NCBI RefSeq assembly: GCF_002101735.1 | Contig: NZ_LQPE01000021.1 | Coordinates: 1 to 63,651 of the forward strand | DNA: 63,651 nucleotides | DNA from: Mycobacterium kyorinense | GTDB lineage: Bacteria; Actinomycetota; Actinomycetes; Mycobacteriales; Mycobacteriaceae | Direction of reading: 5' to 3' | In this document: positions 41,601-48,978 of the stretch, piece by piece | How the letters are laid out: every line of letters begins with the position of its first letter | How positions within the stretch are numbered: the stretch's first letter is position 1 | Position numbers and translations under genes: made by a program | The notes under the pieces: generated by a model | Seen by the model: only the letters and a program-made list of their open reading frames with translations | Told to the model about the DNA's origin: nothing | Database searches by the model: none

Positions 41601-41610
41601 CGGCGGCTAG
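38578..41610 (+). CDS. mbtD: Mycobactin polyketide synthase MbtD (AT-KR-ACP)
   Basis: MbtD complements the stand-alone ketosynthase MbtC. The 1010 residues (M. tuberculosis about 1004) carry an acyltransferase (FVFPGQGGQRPGMG, GHSQGEIAAAYVSG near 192), a ketoreductase (ITGGTGNLGLEF near 688, SSAAATICGRGQIVYAAANR) and a C-terminal acyl carrier protein (IGLDSLQALEF near 968). The start GTG 38578 lies within mbtC; GTG 38587 is an alternative. The operon thioesterase-mbtC-mbtD ends 15 bp before the convergent mbtG stop. Confidence 0.93.
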   Translation: MRPVTTRSYRLPDGTVPILLSAPTPDLVGQEAAALLGYATAHPQTTPDAIAGMLFRTRTPRLHRALAMVTTRDELLDACKAIADGRDHGSVVRNDTPAMARNLAFVFPGQGGQRPGMGRIFYRSVPAYRAEVDRCVAAFQNVSGESPLDYLLAEDFPAEDTARTVQPALFAQMAGLAAMWRSFGVEPKITIGHSQGEIAAAYVSGAITLADAVHLVEIRSHAADEFITGDYAMAVLAADRDTCESELARSTGWAELSVVNSPGMTGISGERDAVQRIVDALSERGTFARIIRVRYPAHTSMINALAEKVRAAAQRQLRNPAFLDTDIPCVSATLGGPISSDLPVDHYWFWNLRNTVRFDKAVAAALRLGADTFVELAEHPTLQLAIEENLAAAAGDRATVVVGTSTRNASGLGDFTRNLALLAVHDQDYRWESLCTESAGPTPLPLPDFPNTRMNEVPLWLPYDGGAPESQPGAAPTAEHPRPQLLAERWVRLAQRSLMPPRAIGIIDHTGSCSELAAALCAAAGDVGATACVVEPQSQYNAADLDTYVILLPPSPEQDDAAAVTDVASFFGNRAWWPDIADTITDCWLVTVAGEKVVAGDPPPDLVHAAASAGFRSIGAEFPRVAFRHLDLPPAPSSAESAILAALHTKEESELALRDGALYAKRIVPGTAGDPSAPNPREHVVITGGTGNLGLEFCEHFARRGARRITLVSRSGETAAVANRLRQIRSTTSTRIDTPRCDVGDEAAVSRLAENHGDVPADLIIHAALAYSDVEWQDVTAGKVEEALRAKVVGIWRLLRAFPRTDACRILLCSSAAATICGRGQIVYAAANRMLDAMAHRLRSEGFDCVSVQWGQWTVHSLDDAGLAKVTATGLLPMLPADALAVGMTRLPDNAIVAAFDLDRAQPVLAAYGYGPLISELVAPAAVAPAAAPVEGGDLKQRLTSLLAGAIGVDGVDAIDADVPMVAIGLDSLQALEFRRRVKSEFDYDLEVSDLLGGASIADVLVRLGG

Positions 41611-41625
41611 TGAACGCGCCGAGCA

Positions 41626-42918
41626 TTAAACGGATTGGTACTCGGCGCTTCTCTGGATCGACGGCTCGGTGACGCCGAGTTCGGCGCCGAGGACACGGTC
41701 GGACAGCAGGCCCAGGCAACTCAGGTTGGGGAAGCCGGGGCCCTCGTTGAGACCGGATAAGTTGGGCAGCACCAATTTCGGAGCGGCGCCCCGAACCGCC
41801 AGGTCGGGCCCGATGGACTCCTCCAGCCGTTCGCCGGTCAGCGGCCCGCCCAGCCACAGTTCCAGGCTGTCGACGGCGTCTTGGCTCAACAGCGGCAGGA
41901 ACCAGAGCGGGTCGGCGCCGGATCCGTCGATCACCAGGTCGAAGCCGTGCACGGTCTCGATCGGTTCCCCGCCGCGGTCGGTGTGCAACGTGATCCAGAT
42001 CCGGTTGTCGCGGTCGACCGCGTGAACCACCCGCCCGCGCAGATGTTTGATCCGCTCGTCGGCGAGTAGCGACTCCTGAACACGCGAGGAGAACACACCC
42101 CGGTCGGTGCGGGCGATGCACTCACGCCGTTCGGCCAGGGTGAGGCTGCGCCAGTTCGCCGGATCGGAAAACAGCGAGTTCTCGAAGTAGCCCTCGCCGC
42201 GGGTGAACAACGTTGCCTGCGGCGAGATGGCGGTGATCGCCAAAATCCGGTGGTGAGACAGCTCGTTGAGCATGGATGCCGCGGTCTCGCCACCCCCGAT
42301 CACCGCGACGTTCTCGGCGATGATCCGGTCCTTGCATGCGGTGCGCTGCCAGAACTGTGCGATCGACAACATTCGCGGATCACCGGAAAGGATGGACCGC
42401 TCCGGCTGGCCCGGACCGGTGATCATCAGGGTGTCGGCGGTCAGCCGCGAATCGTGGGTGCGCAGCATCCACCGCGACCCGTCGATCGAGATCTGTTCCA
42501 ATTCGCCGTAAATGACGTTCAAGCCGGCCACATCGGCGACCCAGCGCAGATACTGCGCCCAGGTGTTGTGGGTCGGCGCCGGCCGCCCCCGGTCCACCCA
42601 GCCGACGAATTGGTCAGTGGCGACCAGGTAGGACTGCCAGCTCCACTGCATCATCCGTTCGTTGAGTTCGGCGTTGCGGCCGGGAACCAGCGTCGAGCGG
42701 TACGGGAAGCCGACGTCTTTTTCCGGGCTGGTGCCAAGGCGCTGCAGACCGTCGGTCCAGCCGCCGCCCGCACGCCAGTTGGCCGCCACGCCGGAGCGTT
42801 CGATCGCCACGATGTCGACCGTCTCGACGCCCATCTGGCGGAGTGCGGCCGCCTTTGCGGCCACGGCTACCGCTTTCGCGCCGGCTCCGACGATCGCGAG
42901 TGTCCCGCTCAATCGCAC
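41626..42918 (-). CDS. mbtG: Mycobactin lysine N6-hydroxylase MbtG
   Basis: This FAD/NADPH-dependent N-monooxygenase hydroxylates the lysine side chains that become hydroxamate iron ligands. The 430 residues match M. tuberculosis MbtG (431): FAD site IVGAGAKAVAVAAKA, FPYRSTLVP, NADPH site VAVIGGGETAASML, and LPNLSGLNEGPGFPNLSCLGLL near the end. GTG 42918 is chosen from alignment with M. tuberculosis (TLAIVGAGAKAV); the open frame to 43524 runs antisense to mbtA and is rejected. It lies 9 bp from the IdeR-box-like site it shares with mbtA. Confidence 0.93.
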   Translation of the reverse strand: MRLSGTLAIVGAGAKAVAVAAKAAALRQMGVETVDIVAIERSGVAANWRAGGGWTDGLQRLGTSPEKDVGFPYRSTLVPGRNAELNERMMQWSWQSYLVATDQFVGWVDRGRPAPTHNTWAQYLRWVADVAGLNVIYGELEQISIDGSRWMLRTHDSRLTADTLMITGPGQPERSILSGDPRMLSIAQFWQRTACKDRIIAENVAVIGGGETAASMLNELSHHRILAITAISPQATLFTRGEGYFENSLFSDPANWRSLTLAERRECIARTDRGVFSSRVQESLLADERIKHLRGRVVHAVDRDNRIWITLHTDRGGEPIETVHGFDLVIDGSGADPLWFLPLLSQDAVDSLELWLGGPLTGERLEESIGPDLAVRGAAPKLVLPNLSGLNEGPGFPNLSCLGLLSDRVLGAELGVTEPSIQRSAEYQSV

Positions 42919-42926
42919 CCCGCTGA

Positions 42927-42945
42927 TTAGCCCAGCCTTCCCTAA
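42927..42945. promoter_or_regulatory. IdeR box, mbtG / mbtA divergent promoter
   Basis: TTAGCCCAGCCTTCCCTAA matches the IdeR consensus at 13 of 19 positions (hand count), with both TTAG and CCTAA ends intact. It is 9 bp from the mbtG start and 61 bp from the mbtA start, so one operator can serve both. Confidence 0.78.
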
Positions 42946-43005
42946 CTTTCTGTACGCTACACGATGTCCCAGGACCAGAACACCGTTGGCCGGAGGGAGT
43001 GCGGC

Positions 43006-44607
43006 GTGGATCTCACTCTTCCGTTGGATGGATTCGTTCCGTTTCCGCAGGATCGGGCGGCCCGCTACCGCGCTGCCGGATATTGGGCCGGCCACAGCGT
43101 CGATTCGCTGTTGCGCCGGGCGGCGGCGGCCTTTCCGGACCGCACCGCCGTCGTCGATCCCGTCCACAGCCATACGTTCGCTGAGCTGGACAAGCTCGTC
43201 GACGCCGCCGCCGGCGGCTTTGCCGCGATCGGTATCGCGCCCGGCGACCGGGTGCTGCTTGACTTGCCGAACTCGGCTCTGTTCGCGGTTGCGTTCTTCG
43301 GTCTGCTGCGCGCCGGGGCCATCCCGGTGATGTGTCTGCCGGGGCATCGCTTTGCCGAGCTCAGTCGCTTCGCCCGCGTGAGCGGCGCCGTCGGATTGGT
43401 CATCGCCGACACCGCGGGCGGATTCGACTACCGCGCGATGGCCGAGCAACTGGACGCGGCACATCCGCAGCTGCGTCACGTCGTCGTCGACGGGGAGCCC
43501 GGGCCGTTCACCTCGTTCGCCCAACTGCCCGAAAGCGATCTACCCGAGATCGTCTGCGACACAACCCTTCCCGCGTTGCTGCTGGTGTCCGGCGGCACCA
43601 CCGGACTGCCGAAACTCATCCCCCGCACCCACGACGACTACGTCTTCAACGCCACCGCAAGCGCCGAGCTGTGCCGGCTGACAAGTGACGACGTGTACCT
43701 GGTGGCGCTGCCAGCCGCGCACAATTTTCCGCTGGCCTGCCCCGGCCTGCTCGGCGCGATCAGCGTCGGCGCCACCACGGTGTTCAGCGCCGATCCCAGC
43801 CCGGAGTCGGCGTTCGCCAGCATCGCGCGCCACGGCGTCACGGTCACCGCGCTGGTGCCGGCGCTGGCCAAGCTGTGGGCGCAAGCCTGCGAGTGGGAGC
43901 CGGTCCGGCCGTCGTCGTTGCGGCTGCTGCAGGTCGGCGGTTCCAAACTCGGCGCCGAGGACGCGCGTCACATTCGCACCGCCCTGACGCCCGGCCTGCA
44001 GCAGGTGTTCGGGATGGCCGAAGGGTTGCTCAACTACACCCGCCTCGACGACCCGGCCGAGCTCGTCGAGAACACCCAGGGCCGGCCGCTGTGCGAGGCC
44101 GACGAGCTGCGGGTAGTGGACGACGCGGGCGCCGAGGTATCGGAGGGCGAGCTGCTGGCGCGCGGGCCGTATACGTTGAACGGCTACTTTCGCGACGACG
44201 CGGCCAACGAGCGGTCCTTCACGCCCGACGGTTTTTACCGCACCGGCGACCGAGTCCGCCGCCGTGCCGACGGCTACCTCGAGGTCACCGGGCGGGTCAA
44301 GGACGTCATCCACCGCGGCGGCGAGACGGTCGCGGCCGCGGACCTCGAGGAGCACCTGCTGGCCCACCCGGCGATCCGGGCAGCAGCAGCGGTTGCGCTG
44401 CCCGACCAGTACCTGGGCGAAAAGATCTGCGCTGCAGTCGTTTTCACTGGCGAGACGGTGACATTGGCGGAGCTGAACCGCTACCTGGACGACCGTGGGG
44501 TGGCCACCCACGCCCGGCCCGACGCACTGGTGGCGATGGCGGCACTGCCGACCACGGCGATCGGCAAGGTCGACAAGAAGAGAATCGCGGCACAGCTGCA
44601 GAATTGA
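43006..44607 (+). CDS. mbtA: Salicyl-AMP ligase MbtA
   Basis: MbtA adenylates salicylate and loads it on the MbtB aryl carrier domain. The 533-residue acyl-adenylate enzyme has LLLVSGGTTGLPKLIPRTHDDY (core motif A3), FGMAEGLLNYTR, YRTGDRVRRR and C-terminal GKVDKKRI. It aligns closely with M. tuberculosis MbtA. GTG 43006 is preferred because GGAGGG sits 8 nt upstream. ATG 42964 in the same frame lacks a ribosome binding site and lies next to the IdeR-box-like site, but would add 14 residues. It is probably co-transcribed with mbtJ. Confidence 0.93.
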   Translation: MDLTLPLDGFVPFPQDRAARYRAAGYWAGHSVDSLLRRAAAAFPDRTAVVDPVHSHTFAELDKLVDAAAGGFAAIGIAPGDRVLLDLPNSALFAVAFFGLLRAGAIPVMCLPGHRFAELSRFARVSGAVGLVIADTAGGFDYRAMAEQLDAAHPQLRHVVVDGEPGPFTSFAQLPESDLPEIVCDTTLPALLLVSGGTTGLPKLIPRTHDDYVFNATASAELCRLTSDDVYLVALPAAHNFPLACPGLLGAISVGATTVFSADPSPESAFASIARHGVTVTALVPALAKLWAQACEWEPVRPSSLRLLQVGGSKLGAEDARHIRTALTPGLQQVFGMAEGLLNYTRLDDPAELVENTQGRPLCEADELRVVDDAGAEVSEGELLARGPYTLNGYFRDDAANERSFTPDGFYRTGDRVRRRADGYLEVTGRVKDVIHRGGETVAAADLEEHLLAHPAIRAAAAVALPDQYLGEKICAAVVFTGETVTLAELNRYLDDRGVATHARPDALVAMAALPTTAIGKVDKKRIAAQLQN

Positions 44608-44665
44608 CCGGACACACCCGATATTGCCATTGACTAATGTCATCATTTGTCGTTGACTTAGTCGC

Positions 44666-45634
44666 ATGACGGACGGTGTGCCCGCGCGCGGGTCGCTGCG
44701 ATCGCGCGCCGCGGCGGTCGTGAGCGCATTGACATTGCGGCAGATCAGCGCGGTGCTACCGCCGGAGCGGACCTGGGGTCTGTGGCTCTCGCGCCGGATC
44801 GTGGCCGGCATCATGGATGCCTTCGGCCCGTCGCTGGCCGGGACCCGCGTCGAGCCGGTCGATGCCAGACTCCCGGACGGGCGTCGCGTCGTCGGCGAAT
44901 GGGTGAGCGGTCGAGAGGTCCGGCGCAGCGATGGCGGAATCTACTTCGTCCACGGCAGCGGATATGCGCTGTGTTCGCCGCGTACCCACCGCCGGCTGAC
45001 AGCCTGGCTGTCGCGACTGACCGGGCTGCCGGTGTTCAGCGTCGACTACCGGCTCGCGCCGCGGCACCGCTTCCCCACCGCCGCCGACGACGTACGCGCG
45101 GGATGGGACTGGCTCTCACGCCAGATACCGGCGGAACGCATTGTGGTCGCCGGCGATTCGGCAGGCGGACACCTGACGGTGGATCTCTTGCTGCAGGTCG
45201 CTGCCACCCGGCCGGCCGCACTGGTGTTGTTCTCACCGCTGATCGATTTGACCTTCGGCCTGGCCGCCGAACGGGAACGGCGCCGCCGCGACCCGGCCAT
45301 CCGGGCCGCCGACGCGCTGAGGCTGGTTGGTTTGTATTGCCGCGGAATCGATCCCGCGCACTGCCGACTGACCCTCGACGTCGCGGGCGGGCCGGTAATG
45401 CCGCCGACGCTGATCCAGGCCGGCAGCGCCGAAATGCTGGCCGCCGACGCCGAGCGCCTCGCCGCCGACATCACCACGGCCGGCGGGAGTTGCGAACTGC
45501 AGGTGTGGCCAGACCAGGTGCATGTATTCCAGGCACTGCCCCGGCTGTCCCCCGAAGCCGGCAAAGCAATGGCGTATGCGGCCCAATTCATTGCCGATGC
45601 CCTGAACGTCGGCACCGTCGAAAAGGCAGGTTAG
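44666..45634 (+). CDS. mbtJ: Alpha/beta hydrolase MbtJ (acetyl-hydrolase family)
   Basis: The 322-residue hormone-sensitive-lipase-type hydrolase has oxyanion motif FVHGSGYALCSPRTHRR, nucleophile GDSAGGHLTVDLL and catalytic His in WPDQVHVFQALP. These match M. tuberculosis MbtJ (Rv2385, formerly lipK) closely, including the HGSG variant of HGGG. Its role in mycobactin metabolism is undefined. It follows mbtA by 58 bp; that gap has a TTGACT element and a GACTTAGTC palindrome just before ATG. The SDR gene starts 3 nt after its stop, linking it to the downstream oxidoreductase operon. Confidence 0.9.
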   Translation: MTDGVPARGSLRSRAAAVVSALTLRQISAVLPPERTWGLWLSRRIVAGIMDAFGPSLAGTRVEPVDARLPDGRRVVGEWVSGREVRRSDGGIYFVHGSGYALCSPRTHRRLTAWLSRLTGLPVFSVDYRLAPRHRFPTAADDVRAGWDWLSRQIPAERIVVAGDSAGGHLTVDLLLQVAATRPAALVLFSPLIDLTFGLAAERERRRRDPAIRAADALRLVGLYCRGIDPAHCRLTLDVAGGPVMPPTLIQAGSAEMLAADAERLAADITTAGGSCELQVWPDQVHVFQALPRLSPEAGKAMAYAAQFIADALNVGTVEKAG

Positions 45635-45636
45635 CG

Positions 45637-46479
45637 ATGCTCGGCCGAAAGTCTCCCAAAGCCAGCCACGGCGCCTCGGCAGTGGTCACCGGCGCCGGCA
45701 GCGGCATCGGTGCGGCGTTCGCCACCGAACTCGCCCGCCGCGGCGGGGCCGTCGTCTGCAGCGACATCGACGAAGCCGCCGCCGCCAAGACGGCGGACGC
45801 CATCAGCGCCCAAGGCGGTCGCGCAATCCCGATCCACTGCGACGTCTCCCAGTACGACGACGTGGCCGAACTCGCCGCCAAGTCGCAATCCTGGTTCGGC
45901 GGCCCGCCCAGCCTGGTGATCAACAACGCCGGCGTCGGCGCCGGCGGTATGCCCATCGGCGAAGTCTCCCTTGATGATTGGCACTGGACGCTGGGCGTCA
46001 ACTTGTGGGGCCCGATCCACGGCTGCCATGTGTTCGCCCCGATTCTGCGGGAAGCCGAACAGTCGAAACAGCCGCGCGGCATCATCAACGTCGCTTCGGC
46101 CGCGGCATTCGGCGCCGCCCCCGGCATGGCTGCCTACAACGTCAGCAAGGCCGGTGTGCTCTCGCTGTCGGAAACGCTGGCCGCCGAATTGTCGGGCAGC
46201 GGCGTCAAGGTCACCGTGCTGTGCCCCACCTTCGTCAAGACCAACATCGTCGAGTCCGGCCGGATCACCGCCGAATCCACCGACTTGGCCACCAAACTGA
46301 TGCGCTGGACCGGATTTTCGCCCGACAAGGTTGCTCGCATCTGCCTGGACGCCAACGACCGCGGCGACCTGTACTGCATGCCGCAATGGGACGCCAAGAT
46401 CGGCTGGAACGTCAAACGCCTTGCCCCGGGCGCCTATACCCGCGCTGTCGGGCTGATATCCCGGGTCGCCCCGCACTGA
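45637..46479 (+). CDS. Short-chain dehydrogenase/reductase
   Basis: The 280-residue classical SDR has cofactor motif TGAGSGIG near residue 19, NNAG at about 93, and the catalytic Ser/Tyr/Lys set in NVASAAAFGAAPGMAAYNVSKAG. An acidic residue after the second strand (CSDIDE) suggests NAD over NADP. Substrate unknown. It starts 3 nt after mbtJ and is followed by a MIRU element and the di-iron protein gene. The set SDR, di-iron protein, flavin monooxygenase and regulator resembles lipid- or ketone-modifying operons such as the M. tuberculosis mymA locus. Confidence 0.87.
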   Translation: MLGRKSPKASHGASAVVTGAGSGIGAAFATELARRGGAVVCSDIDEAAAAKTADAISAQGGRAIPIHCDVSQYDDVAELAAKSQSWFGGPPSLVINNAGVGAGGMPIGEVSLDDWHWTLGVNLWGPIHGCHVFAPILREAEQSKQPRGIINVASAAAFGAAPGMAAYNVSKAGVLSLSETLAAELSGSGVKVTVLCPTFVKTNIVESGRITAESTDLATKLMRWTGFSPDKVARICLDANDRGDLYCMPQWDAKIGWNVKRLAPGAYTRAVGLISRVAPH

Positions 46480-46504
46480 AACGCCTCGAAAGAAGGAGAA
46501 TCCG

Positions 46505-46561
46505 ATGGCCCGCGCCAGCGACGATGCAGAGCAACGCGATGAGGAGGAGTGGCGCAGATGA
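46505..46561 (+). repeat. MIRU element, copy 2
   Basis: The 57-nt unit encodes the mini-ORF MARASDDAEQRDEEEWRR. Its TGA stop overlaps the ATG of the next gene (ATGA at 46558-46561), the hallmark of MIRUs. A good ribosome binding site, AAGGAG, precedes the mini-ORF by a few bases, so translation of the mini-ORF could couple the SDR and di-iron genes. Related to 12374-12430 on the other strand. Confidence 0.85.
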
Positions 46562-47478
46562 CAATCGACATGGACACGATGCTGGCCAAGATCAAGGACC
46601 GGCAGTGGGCACTGGCCGACATCGACTGGGACGCACCCGGTGCCGAAACGATCAGCGACGAGTTCCGGCCCAAGCTCAAGGCATTCATGGCTGACCTGTG
46701 CTGGATCGAGAACATCGGCGCGCGCGGGTTCGCCGCGCTCGCCAAGAAAGCGCCGACGACGACGCTGGCCGAGATCTACCGGTACTTCCACGCCGAGGAA
46801 CAACGCCACGCCAACGCCGAACTGGCCCTGATGAAGCGATGGGGAATGCTCGACGACGGCGAAATGCCCGAACCGAACGTCAACATCCGGCTGGCCATGC
46901 AGTGGCTGGACACCTACGCCGACGGCATGTCGCTGTCGATCCTGGGCACCGTGATTCCGATGCTGGAGGTCGCGCTGGACGGCGCCCTGCTGAAGTTCCT
47001 GCTCGACGAGGTCGAAGACCCGGTCTGTCACCAGGTGTTCGAGAAGATCAACAACGACGAATCACGGCACCTCGCAGTCGACTTCGAAGTGCTGAACATG
47101 ATCGGCCACGCCAAGGCACGCAAGCTGGCCATCGATGTCGTCGGCAACGTCGCCTCGCCGGGACTGATCATCGGCGCGCTGATGTATCTGCCGCTGCTCA
47201 ACCGGGTGCGCAACGAGCTGGACGACATGGGCATGGAGCCCGAGCGGCTTTACAACGCGGTCAAGCGGTTCAAGCAGCTCGGTGAGCGCGGCGAATACAC
47301 GTGGCGGGTCCCGACCTACCAAGTCCTCAAACGGCACGCCGCCATGGTGGTCAACCCGCGGCACCCCTACCATCTGCTGGCCAACTCCATGGTGTGGCTG
47401 TCCGACCGCTATCCCAGGCGGCTGCTCAAACCGGTGCCCAGCTGGTTCAAAGAGCTGACCTACGAGCCGGCGGCATAA
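46558..47478 (+). CDS. Ferritin-like di-iron protein
   Basis: The 306-residue mainly helical protein shows likely di-iron ligands in four helices: WIENIGARGF (Glu), YFHAEEQRHANAE (Glu-x2-His), MLEVALDGALL (Glu) and NNDESRHLAVDFE (Glu-x2-His). This layout fits the ferritin-like oxidase/hydroxylase superfamily. Substrate unknown. The start is ATG 46558 inside the MIRU, which supplies GAGGAGG. A hydrophobic stretch (IIGALMYLPLL) near residue 210 may contact the membrane. It is co-operonic with the SDR and monooxygenase; the three could carry out sequential oxidations. Confidence 0.75.
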   Translation: MTIDMDTMLAKIKDRQWALADIDWDAPGAETISDEFRPKLKAFMADLCWIENIGARGFAALAKKAPTTTLAEIYRYFHAEEQRHANAELALMKRWGMLDDGEMPEPNVNIRLAMQWLDTYADGMSLSILGTVIPMLEVALDGALLKFLLDEVEDPVCHQVFEKINNDESRHLAVDFEVLNMIGHAKARKLAIDVVGNVASPGLIIGALMYLPLLNRVRNELDDMGMEPERLYNAVKRFKQLGERGEYTWRVPTYQVLKRHAAMVVNPRHPYHLLANSMVWLSDRYPRRLLKPVPSWFKELTYEPAA

Positions 47479-47481
47479 CCC

Positions 47482-48978
47482 ATGGCACGCAACGACACTC
47501 ATGCAACGCTGATCGTCGGCGCCGGCTTCACCGGGCTGGGCGCCGCGATCAAGCTGGCCGAGGCGGGCGTCGAGGACTTCGTCATCCTCGAGCGCAGCGA
47601 CCGGGTAGGCGGAACCTGGCGGGACACCACCTATCCCGGTGCCAGCTGCGACATCCCGTCGCTGCTGTACTCGTTCTCGTTCGTCAAGAACCCGAGCTGG
47701 TCACGGACCTACTCCCCCGCCGACGAGATCCGCAGCCACATCGAGGACATGGCCACCCGATTCGACATCCGGCGGCGTATCCGGTTCGGCCAGGAAGTCA
47801 ACGGATTGTCGTTCGACGAGGACACCGGGGTCTGGACCGCAACCACGGCGGGGCGCAAGCGGTTTCGGGCCCGCACCGTGATCCTGGCGTCGGGCCCGCT
47901 GCCGGACTGCAGCTTCCCCGACATCCGCGGCCTCGACTCCTATCGCGGGCACAAGATCCACAGTGCCCGCTGGGACCACGACTACGACTTCACCGGCAAG
48001 CGGGTAGCCGTGCTCGGCACCGGCGCCAGCGCCATCCAGATCATTCCCGAACTTGTCAAGCAAGCCGGATTCGTCAAGGTATTCCAGCGCACGCCGGGCT
48101 GGGTGCTGCCGCGCCTCGACGTCGCCACACCACCGGCGCTGCAAACCTTGTTCGCGAAAGCGCCCGCGGCACAGGAGCTTGCGCGACAGGCATTGTTCTG
48201 GGGCCACGAGGCCAGCGCCACCGCGCTGGTGTGGAACACCCCGCTGACTTCGCTGGTGGCGCGGCTGGGCAAGGCCCATCTGCGGCTGGCGGTCAAAGAC
48301 CCGTGGCTGCGCCGACAGCTGACGCCTGACTTCGCGCCGGGCTGCAAACGCATGCTGGTCTCCAGCGATTACTACCCTGCGCTGCAACGCGACAACTGCA
48401 AGCTGATCGACTGGCCGATCGCGACGCTGAGCCCGGCCGGCATCCGCACCAGCGACGGCGTCGAGCATCACCTGGACTGCATCGTGTTTGCCACCGGCTA
48501 CGACGTGCATCTGACCGGTCCGCCGTTCCCCGTCACCGGGCTGGGCGGCCGGTCGCTGGCCGCCGAATGGGCCGACGGCGCACAGGCTTATAAGAGCATC
48601 AACGCCCACGGCTACCCGAACCTGTTCTTCATGACGGGCCCCAACTCCGGGCCGGGCCACAACTCGCTGCTGGTCTACATCGAGGGCCAGCTCGACTACG
48701 CGGTGCGCGGCGTCACCACCATCCTCGAGAACGACCTGCGCTACCTCGACGTGCGCGCCGACGTCCAGCGCCGGTACAACGAACGCATCCAGAAGCGGCT
48801 GACCAGGACGACGTGGATGTCCGGATGCCACAGTTGGTATCTCACCAAGGACGGGTTCAACGCGTCGATGTACCCGGGATTCGCCACCCAGTATCTTCGA
48901 CAGATGCGGGATTTCCGGTTCGACCACTACGAGGCGGTCGCACGGCCCGCCGATGTCCGGGTCAGTTCATCGGCCTGA
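47482..48978 (+). CDS. Flavin-containing (Baeyer-Villiger-type) monooxygenase
   Basis: The 498-residue two-dinucleotide-domain flavoprotein has FAD site VGAGFTGLGAAIKL near residue 12 and motif GGTWRDTTYPGASCDIPS. The BVMO/FMO fingerprint F-x-G-x3-H-x3-W appears as YRGHKIHSARWDHD, and the NADPH site as LGTGASAIQIIPEL. It inserts oxygen into ketones or oxidises heteroatoms; substrate unknown. It starts 3 nt after the di-iron gene and its stop overlaps the regulator start. Overall similar to M. tuberculosis BVMOs such as EthA and MymA. Confidence 0.9.
   Translation: MARNDTHATLIVGAGFTGLGAAIKLAEAGVEDFVILERSDRVGGTWRDTTYPGASCDIPSLLYSFSFVKNPSWSRTYSPADEIRSHIEDMATRFDIRRRIRFGQEVNGLSFDEDTGVWTATTAGRKRFRARTVILASGPLPDCSFPDIRGLDSYRGHKIHSARWDHDYDFTGKRVAVLGTGASAIQIIPELVKQAGFVKVFQRTPGWVLPRLDVATPPALQTLFAKAPAAQELARQALFWGHEASATALVWNTPLTSLVARLGKAHLRLAVKDPWLRRQLTPDFAPGCKRMLVSSDYYPALQRDNCKLIDWPIATLSPAGIRTSDGVEHHLDCIVFATGYDVHLTGPPFPVTGLGGRSLAAEWADGAQAYKSINAHGYPNLFFMTGPNSGPGHNSLLVYIEGQLDYAVRGVTTILENDLRYLDVRADVQRRYNERIQKRLTRTTWMSGCHSWYLTKDGFNASMYPGFATQYLRQMRDFRFDHYEAVARPADVRVSSSA

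Noticed and set aside
42919..43524. N-terminal extension of MbtG to position 43524
   Set aside because: The extra 202 residues run antisense through mbtA and across the IdeR-box-like site; M. tuberculosis MbtG starts where GTG 42918 does.
47701..48927. 408-codon minus-strand open frame over the BVMO gene
   Set aside because: Antisense shadow of a gene with clear FAD and NADPH motifs; no recognisable domain.
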